8,381 bases of DNA from Blastocatellia bacterium (GTDB taxonomy: Bacteria; Acidobacteriota; Blastocatellia; UBA7656). Positions 1-5,157 of this stretch are shown here, one piece after another. A program made the position numbers and the translations under genes. How positions within the stretch are numbered: the stretch's first letter is position 1; each line of letters starts with the position of its first letter. A model generated the notes under the pieces. That model did not search any database. It saw only the letters and a list, made by a program, of their open reading frames with translations, and was not told the DNA's origin. The stretch spans positions 1 to 8,381 of the forward strand of contig JAKEHD010000630.1 in the NCBI GenBank assembly GCA_022615215.1. Reading direction: 5' to 3'.

Positions 1-81
1 CTCGGCGAGCGCCGCCCAGCCCAGACCGCGTTGGCTCGCGGTGTAAGCCTCGACCGCCTCGCGCTGCGCGTCGAGGCTGTT
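1..81 (-). pseudogene. Fragment of large serine recombinase N-terminal domain (partial, 5' truncated)
   Basis: The minus strand from 81 down to 1 is open in one frame for 27 codons. It begins NSLDAQREAVEAY and continues with a SQR...GW pattern. This is the stretch just after the catalytic serine region in large serine recombinases, whose usual form is close to 'EFNSLDAQREA.EAYI.SQ...GW', followed by a RYDDGG segment that would lie beyond base 1. The residues that should precede it, including the catalytic-serine segment (YTRKSS-like) and EF, are absent. Upstream codons (from base 82) read as unrelated sequence because they are the antisense of the dsbD-like gene. The fragment therefore cannot be an active recombinase as it stands. 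It could be the scar of a mobile-element insertion or a chimeric contig end. The family call rests on motif recall over only 27 residues, but the match is specific. Confidence 0.7.
72..76 (+). promoter_or_regulatory. Weak ribosome binding site before the dsbD-like gene
   Basis: CGAGG lies five bases before the ATG at 82. It sits inside the recombinase-derived sequence, so it may be fortuitous. No convincing promoter can be seen in the 81 bases available upstream. Confidence 0.3.
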
Positions 82-2382
82 ATGAAAAAGAAAATAACTT
101 TTATTCGATTCGCAATAATCCTTTCAATCGCGCTTGCATCCGCCATTTCGGCATTCGGTCAGGCAAGCGGCAGCGTCGTCAAGGTCAAAGGGTACGCCTC
201 AGTGGATGGCGTGAGACCGGGCGATAAATTCAGGGTGGCGGTGGCGCTCGAAATCACAAAGGGCTATCACATAAACGCGCATGTCCCGACGCTCGATTAC
301 CTCATAGCGACAGACCTCAAACTCGCGCCCGTCTCGGGGCTTCGATTCAGCAATGTGCAGTACCCGAATCCCAAAAAGTACAAATTCGAATTCGCTGCTG
401 ATGAAGAACTGGCCGTACACGAAGGCACAATCCTGCTCGTGGCCGAAGTGGAAGCAGACCGCTCGCTCGCACAGGGCGAGACCATTATAAACGGGACGGT
501 CACTGTTCAGGCTTGCAATGACACTCAATGCCTCGCGCCCGATGACCTCAATGTGGAAATCCCCGTCAAGGTAGTCGCCGCAGGAGAAGCGGTGCAGGCT
601 GCAAACTCGGAGATATTCGGGCTGGCCGAGTTCAAAGGCGCTGAGACGGAAGACGAGTTTTCCAAACTGCTTGCGAGCCAGGGATTGCTCGGCATGTTGA
701 TAGGCGTCTTTCTCGCGGGGCTTGCGCTCAACCTGACGCCGTGCGTTTATCCGATCATACCCATCACTATCGGCTTTTTCGCAAATCAAAGCGCGGGCGA
801 TAAGTCGCCTCGCCTCCGGCGAACGTTCTCGATGGCCGCTATGTACGTGCTTGGGATGGCGATAACCTATTCCATACTTGGTGTGATAGCCGCAATGACG
901 GGAGGTCTGTTCGGCGCTGCATTGCAAAGTCCGATAGTGCTCATAGGGCTTGCCGCATTGATGGTAGGGCTGGCGCTATCGATGTTCGGAGTGTATGAAT
1001 TCCGATTGCCTGCGTTCTTGAATCGCTTCGCCACTCAGAGCACACAATCGACGAGCGGAGTGGTGGGCGCGCTCGTCATGGGACTCACGATGGGCATAGT
1101 AGCGGCCCCCTGCATAGGGCCTTTCGTGCTCGCGTTGCTCGTGCATGTAAGCGCGAAGGCCGATCCCGTGTATGGCTTCTTCATGTTCTTCGTGCTGGCC
1201 CTCGGACTCGGAGCGCCTTATCTCGCGCTAGGGACGTTTTCGGGTTCGATCAAATCCCTGCCGCGTTCGGGCGAATGGATGGTGACGGTTCGCAAGGTGT
1301 TCGGGCTTGTGCTTATCGGCATGGCTCTATATTTCCTTATGCCGTTGATGGGCAATTTCACAAATTATATATTCATCGCCTTCTTCGCTTTGTCGGCACT
1401 GTATTTGATCTTCTGGGAAGCGGGCAGGACGAAACCAAAAACATTCGCGTGGATTCTGCGCGCAATCGGAGTCGGGGCCGCTGTAATAGCCGTGTTCTTC
1501 GCAATGCCCAAGAACATCGAAGCAGGCATAACCTGGCAGCCTTACAGCGAACAGGCGATTGAGACTGCGCGGCGCGAAGGCAAGGGCGTCATCATAGACA
1601 CTTATGCCGACTGGTGCATTCCCTGCAAGGAGCTCGATCAACTGACCTTCACCGACCCGGATGTGAAGAAGGACGCCGAGCGGTTCGTGACCTTGAAACT
1701 CGACCTGACGAGAAGCGACTCCGGTTCGGAAGCGGGACGCGCTAAAGACAAATTCGGCATTCGCGGCGTGCCGACGATAATCTTTCTCGACGCCAGGGGA
1801 CAGGAGCTAGAAGACCTCAGATTGGAAGGCTTCGAGAAGGCGGAAGATTTCCTCGCAAGGATGAAGAAGATCGAGTCGCCCGTGAGCGCCGCCGGTGAAA
1901 TGCTCGCCAAAAATAATGCCGATGGAAATGCCCCGGCGACCGACGCGAGCAGCAACGGAGCATTCGAACCTCTGCCCGCCATCACCTTGAATCTATTGGA
2001 TGGTAATAAACTCGACCTCGCACGCCAGCGCGGCAAGGTGGTGCTGATAGATTTCTGGGCTACGTGGTGCGTGCCCTGTATATCGGAAATCCCTATGTTC
2101 AACGAGTTCGACAAAAAGTATAAAGCTCAGGGGTTCGAGTTGATAGCCATCTCTCTCGATGAAGAAGGGGCCGACATAGTAAAGCCTTTCTTGAAGAAAT
2201 ACCCGATGAGCTACACACAGGTGATTGGCGACCGGGCGACCGCCGAAGCCTTCAAGGTGAGCGATTCATCCCTGCCCGTCGCCCTCATAGTAGACAAGCA
2301 GGGCCGCATTCGATTCAGACATGTCGGCGTGACCAAGAAGGAAGTATTCGAAGCCAACTTGAATGAGTTGCTGAACGAGTAA
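82..2382 (+). CDS. dsbD: DsbD-type thiol:disulfide interchange protein fused to a C-terminal TlpA/ResA-like thioredoxin domain
   Basis: This 766-residue inner-membrane protein should move electrons from cytoplasmic thioredoxin to envelope thiols, for example in cytochrome c maturation or disulfide repair. Domains in order: signal peptide at 1-27 (KKK, a hydrophobic stretch, then ISAFGQA); an N-terminal periplasmic DsbD domain with C145-x4-C150; a CcdA-like membrane domain at about 200-475 with C221 in NLTPCVYPIIP and C344 in AAPCIGP; a thioredoxin domain with WCIPC (C512, C515) and cis-proline 564 in GVPT; an A/N/S-rich linker at about 600-628; and a second thioredoxin domain with WCVPC (C663, C666) and SLP at 731-732 as the cis-proline region. 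Standard DsbD is about 565 residues, so the last ~140 are an addition. I chose ATG 82 because a typical signal peptide starts there. A TTG at 31 would add 17 residues translated from recombinase-derived DNA. The DsbD family call is firm; the client of the extra domain is inferred. Confidence 0.93.
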   Translation: MKKKITFIRFAIILSIALASAISAFGQASGSVVKVKGYASVDGVRPGDKFRVAVALEITKGYHINAHVPTLDYLIATDLKLAPVSGLRFSNVQYPNPKKYKFEFAADEELAVHEGTILLVAEVEADRSLAQGETIINGTVTVQACNDTQCLAPDDLNVEIPVKVVAAGEAVQAANSEIFGLAEFKGAETEDEFSKLLASQGLLGMLIGVFLAGLALNLTPCVYPIIPITIGFFANQSAGDKSPRLRRTFSMAAMYVLGMAITYSILGVIAAMTGGLFGAALQSPIVLIGLAALMVGLALSMFGVYEFRLPAFLNRFATQSTQSTSGVVGALVMGLTMGIVAAPCIGPFVLALLVHVSAKADPVYGFFMFFVLALGLGAPYLALGTFSGSIKSLPRSGEWMVTVRKVFGLVLIGMALYFLMPLMGNFTNYIFIAFFALSALYLIFWEAGRTKPKTFAWILRAIGVGAAVIAVFFAMPKNIEAGITWQPYSEQAIETARREGKGVIIDTYADWCIPCKELDQLTFTDPDVKKDAERFVTLKLDLTRSDSGSEAGRAKDKFGIRGVPTIIFLDARGQELEDLRLEGFEKAEDFLARMKKIESPVSAAGEMLAKNNADGNAPATDASSNGAFEPLPAITLNLLDGNKLDLARQRGKVVLIDFWATWCVPCISEIPMFNEFDKKYKAQGFELIAISLDEEGADIVKPFLKKYPMSYTQVIGDRATAEAFKVSDSSLPVALIVDKQGRIRFRHVGVTKKEVFEANLNELLNE

Positions 2383-2383
2383 T

Positions 2384-3820
2384 TTAATCGGCCGCCGCCC
2401 GTGCGGGCGGCATCTGTAGGGATCGTGCGCGGAAGAGAAAATCAACTATGTTGCCCTCGTGCGGCTGCAACCAGTTGAGATGGATCGTCGGAATGTCGCC
2501 GATGTTCAGCCGGTCGATGTTGTGCGCGTCGATCAGGGCTTGCTCGAATGCCTTGTCACTGGTGATGGCCGAGCAGACGAGCGTCGGGCCTATGCGTTCG
2601 ATCATCTCATCCTGCGGACAGGATACTACGGTCACGAACGGGAACATGTACTCGGTGTTGGCTATCGAGCGATCTGAAGAATCGCAGTGGACTACGATGG
2701 GGCGCAGATAGCCGCATCGCTCTTTCACAACGAGGCGCGGGCCGAACGCCGAGGTCATGTGCTCGACGCCGGACTCTTGAAGGTCCGCTTCGATTGCGCG
2801 CCATATAGCCTGCGCCGCACCCGGCACGGTGAAGGCTGCGAGTTTCGCTTCGGGGTCATCGGGCGACTTGGGTTCTATGGGGCCGAGGCGCTCGGCCAGC
2901 GCTCCGGCAATCTCGCGCGTGTGACGCGATGCCCATACGCCCGAGCAGTTGATGCAGCCGCGCCCGCTGTTGAGATAAACGCTGTCGGCTATTATATCGA
3001 TGTAGTTCTCCCATTCGTCTACACAATCGTCGCCAAGAAGTATCTTCGAGAAGCCGGGACCATGCACCTGCACTCTGGGGTTGCCCCTGTATCGCTCGAC
3101 GGTCGGGAGACCGCCGAAGATCATCGTGCGGTCGCATACGCGCACGACCTCTGCGCCCATCTCGCCGCCTCCCGGATAGACGGCTATCGCTTCGCGCGGA
3201 ACTCCCGCCTCATAGAAGGCCGCAGCCATTCGGTAAGGCGTCCAGGGTTCCTGCGGGCCGGGCTTGAGCACGAGGCCGATCTGCATGGGGATGACCGGCA
3301 GCCAGAGCGTGTGTACGCCCGGTGAATTCGAGGGCAGCACCATGCCTAGCGCATCGGTCTGCGCCTGATAGCTTACGATCACGCCGCGCTCTTCGATGCC
3401 ATAGCCGCGAGTGAGAATCTCCAGATCAAGGCCGCGCGTGAGGGCGTCGAGTATCTCGTCCATGCGGCTGAGGACGAAGAGGTTCTTCTCCATATTAGCC
3501 TTGCACATGTGTTCGGGCAGCCCCGTGGTCGCCGACTGCTGACGCGCGAATTCGTCGGGCGATTGCGTGCCGTCTCCCATAGGCAGTGTGCCACGCGCAT
3601 AGAGTTCGCCCGCCTTCTTCATCATCGCCGTGAGCTCTTTTGCGGGTATCTCTCGCAGGGAGTTGCGGGCGCGTTTGGCGGCACGGATGTCTCTGGCAAG
3701 CAGTCCCGTGTTTGCCTGACTCACTCTGGCGAGAGGTTCGCCTGTTTCGAAGTGTATGACCTCTTCCTGATCGAGGCTCGTGTAGGGCTGTCCCCAGCGG
3801 AGTATGGGTATGTTTAGCAT
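2384..3820 (-). CDS. Aldehyde dehydrogenase superfamily protein, probably acylating / acyl-reductase type
   Basis: This 478-residue protein is the last gene of the minus-strand cluster. ALDH landmarks: PSNSP with N165 (counterpart of the PWNFP segment), VLKPG with K186 for cofactor binding, GG at 236-237 in the Rossmann region, NSGRGC with predicted catalytic C289 (counterpart of NxGQxC), and TEYMFPF with E390 (counterpart of EEIFGP). The usual general-base glutamate motif (ELGGK) is replaced by HGPGFSKILL at about 253-262. This is typical of CoA-acylating or acyl-reducing members such as EutE, AdhE and LuxC. It probably forms a thioester on C289 and interconverts an aldehyde with an acyl group using NAD(P)H. 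Its length matches LuxC. Following the lyase and the adenylating enzyme, it could oxidise acetaldehyde to an acyl product or reduce an activated acid. The start is supported by GGAGG (3830-3834) nine bases upstream. The superfamily is certain; acyl acceptor and direction are inferred. Confidence 0.85.
   Translation of the reverse strand: MLNIPILRWGQPYTSLDQEEVIHFETGEPLARVSQANTGLLARDIRAAKRARNSLREIPAKELTAMMKKAGELYARGTLPMGDGTQSPDEFARQQSATTGLPEHMCKANMEKNLFVLSRMDEILDALTRGLDLEILTRGYGIEERGVIVSYQAQTDALGMVLPSNSPGVHTLWLPVIPMQIGLVLKPGPQEPWTPYRMAAAFYEAGVPREAIAVYPGGGEMGAEVVRVCDRTMIFGGLPTVERYRGNPRVQVHGPGFSKILLGDDCVDEWENYIDIIADSVYLNSGRGCINCSGVWASRHTREIAGALAERLGPIEPKSPDDPEAKLAAFTVPGAAQAIWRAIEADLQESGVEHMTSAFGPRLVVKERCGYLRPIVVHCDSSDRSIANTEYMFPFVTVVSCPQDEMIERIGPTLVCSAITSDKAFEQALIDAHNIDRLNIGDIPTIHLNWLQPHEGNIVDFLFRARSLQMPPARAAAD
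2394..2411. other. GC-rich hairpin at the convergent gene ends
   Basis: GCCGCCC, loop GTGC, GGGCGGC forms a perfect 7-bp stem. It lies inside the last codons of the aldehyde dehydrogenase gene (its PPARAAA tail) and 11 bases past the dsbD stop codon. Neither strand has a clear T-tract after the stem; on the minus strand an AT-rich stretch follows. It could slow polymerase from either side, but may simply be the result of alanine/arginine codons. Confidence 0.3.
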
Positions 3821-3829
3821 GACGATAAA

Positions 3830-3834
3830 CCTCC
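3830..3834 (-). promoter_or_regulatory. Strong ribosome binding site of the aldehyde dehydrogenase gene
   Basis: On the minus strand GGAGG lies nine bases before the ATG at 3820. It fixes that start and shows the gene is translated independently of the upstream ligase gene. Confidence 0.75.
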
Positions 3835-3843
3835 AGAGTAATT

Positions 3844-3864
3844 AAAAAGTAAAAAGTAAAAAGG
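3844..3864. repeat. Three 7-bp A-rich tandem units (AAAAAGT, AAAAAGT, AAAAAGG)
   Basis: Three consecutive 7-mers fill much of the 79-bp gap between the ligase and aldehyde dehydrogenase genes, in strong contrast to the GC-rich genes around them. AAAAAGG at 3858-3864 is matched by CCTTTTT at 3887-3893, so the repeat is also one arm of an imperfect inverted repeat reaching to 3900. Read on the minus strand, it would be a weak AT-rich stem followed by T-rich sequence, possibly a leaky terminator or spacer between the two genes. It may be one copy of a dispersed intergenic repeat. Confidence 0.55.
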
Positions 3865-3899
3865 CAAAAACGTCTCCGTACTTTTCCCTTTTTCCTTAC

Positions 3900-5009
3900 T
3901 CAGTAAACTCCAACGGTCGTTGCGGCGGCAAGCTTGCGGAAAGGGCGCACGCCGCTGATGCCGTCCCAAGGATATTTCTCGTAAGGCGGCTCGCGCTCTC
4001 CTTCGTCGCGTTCGAGAAAGCCGGGGATGAAGAACTCTTTCGTGAGCGTCGTAAGGCGAGCGCGACCTGTCTCGCCGTATTCGACCACGCGGTCAGGGTC
4101 GTCGAAAGAGACGACCTCGATTACAGCGCGCGGCTGAGGCGCATAGTAAGCGATCTTGTAACCGTCTTCAGGGGTGACGGGCTTCGAGCAGGCAAGCCCC
4201 ATGAGCGTATTGCCGTAGGTCGGCGTGATATAGATGCCCGGAATGAGTTCCTCCATAGCATAGCGCGTCCATTGAGGGGTGAACTCTGTGCCGCCTGAAA
4301 ATATCCCGGTGATTCCTGTCTCAGGTATGCTTGAGCCGCGCCGCTCAAGGCTGAGAGCGAGGGCTTCGAGGAGCTTGGGAGTTGTAAATAGACAGCGTAT
4401 GTCGTGGCCCGCTCCGAGCAGCGTGATGGCCTGATCGATCACGTGTTGCTTGTATGCCTCCACCTCATCGGTCAAGCCTTTCTTGATGAGCTTGATGACC
4501 CAGCGCGGGTCCAGGTCGACACAGAAGCATACGCCTCCCCTGAATTGGCAGAGGTGCTCTACGGCGAGCCGCAGTCGGCGCGGGCCTGACGGGCCCAGCA
4601 TGAGCCAGTTCGAGCCTCGCGGAAAATACTGGTCAGGGAGCGTGTCGCTGAACAACTCGTAATCGATGCGGAAATCATCTATGGCTATTCGGCTCTTGGG
4701 GATGCCCGTTGTGCCGCCCGTCTCGAATACATAGACAGGTTTGTCGGCGTAAGCCTTAGGCACCCACCGGCGAACGGGTCCGCCCCGGAGCCATTCGTCC
4801 TGGAATGGAGGGAACTTCTTCAGATCATCGAAGCCCTGCACTTCCTTGCGCGGATCCCAGTCGAGCTTCGAGGCAAACTCAAGCCAGAAGGGGCAACCCG
4901 TCCGAGGGTCGAAGTGCCAATCAATGATCTCGCGCACCTGTGCGTCAAGTTTTCTGCGGGCTTCCTCCACGCGAGTGGAGAAGTCCTTCGAGTTGGTTTC
5001 AATCGTCAT
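3900..5009 (-). CDS. Short adenylate-forming (ANL) enzyme of the PaaK/LuxE/EhpF type
   Basis: This 369-residue protein should activate a carboxylic acid with ATP to an acyl-adenylate and pass the acyl group on, probably to the neighbouring aldehyde dehydrogenase or to CoA. The phosphate-binding loop is ETGGTTGIPK at about 96-105. FSGG at 237-240, YGNT at 265-268 and ERDEGE at 333-338 (D335, likely ribose contact) follow in normal ANL order. The chain ends soon after, so the ~100-residue mobile C-terminal domain of PaaK-like CoA ligases is missing. The length is instead that of LuxE and of EhpF, a phenazine-pathway adenylating protein. The frame stays open upstream to 5204, but that part overlaps the lyase gene. 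I chose ATG 5009 because a GGAG lies nine bases upstream and the protein then begins with a plausible helical N-terminus. The substrate is unknown; acetate, a longer acid or an aromatic acid are all possible. Confidence 0.8.
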   Translation of the reverse strand: MTIETNSKDFSTRVEEARRKLDAQVREIIDWHFDPRTGCPFWLEFASKLDWDPRKEVQGFDDLKKFPPFQDEWLRGGPVRRWVPKAYADKPVYVFETGGTTGIPKSRIAIDDFRIDYELFSDTLPDQYFPRGSNWLMLGPSGPRRLRLAVEHLCQFRGGVCFCVDLDPRWVIKLIKKGLTDEVEAYKQHVIDQAITLLGAGHDIRCLFTTPKLLEALALSLERRGSSIPETGITGIFSGGTEFTPQWTRYAMEELIPGIYITPTYGNTLMGLACSKPVTPEDGYKIAYYAPQPRAVIEVVSFDDPDRVVEYGETGRARLTTLTKEFFIPGFLERDEGEREPPYEKYPWDGISGVRPFRKLAAATTVGVY

Positions 5010-5067
5010 ACACGAGCGCTCCGGGAGACAGAATAAAAGAGTGGTTTCCTCCGCATCATGAAGGCTG

Positions 5068-5097
5068 AGTATACAATAGCGTTTTATTGGCAGACAA
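5068..5097 (-). promoter_or_regulatory. Candidate internal promoter before the adenylate-forming enzyme gene
   Basis: On the minus strand, TTGTCT (5092-5097) and TATACT (5068-5073) are 18 bases apart, in the 148-bp gap after the lyase gene and about 60 bases before the ligase start. This could let the ligase-dehydrogenase pair be expressed without the lyase. The gap shows no convincing terminator for the lyase transcript. Confidence 0.4.
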
Positions 5098-5157
5098 GTT
5101 GCGCCATCTCTGCGCGAGGAGGTGTGAGGGAGAGAAAGGTTATTTTCAGAAAACAGC

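Noticed and set aside
31..81. TTG start adding 17 residues to the dsbD-like protein
   Set aside because: The extra codons are the reverse of recombinase coding sequence, and the natural signal peptide begins at ATG 82.
199..927. Long minus-strand open frame (242 codons) inside the dsbD-like gene
   Set aside because: It is antisense to conserved DsbD coding sequence, shows no recognisable domain, and is expected from GC-rich codon use.
2687..3325. Plus-strand open frame of 212 codons within the aldehyde dehydrogenase gene
   Set aside because: It is opposite strongly conserved ALDH motifs (including those around C289), and its product has no recognisable features.
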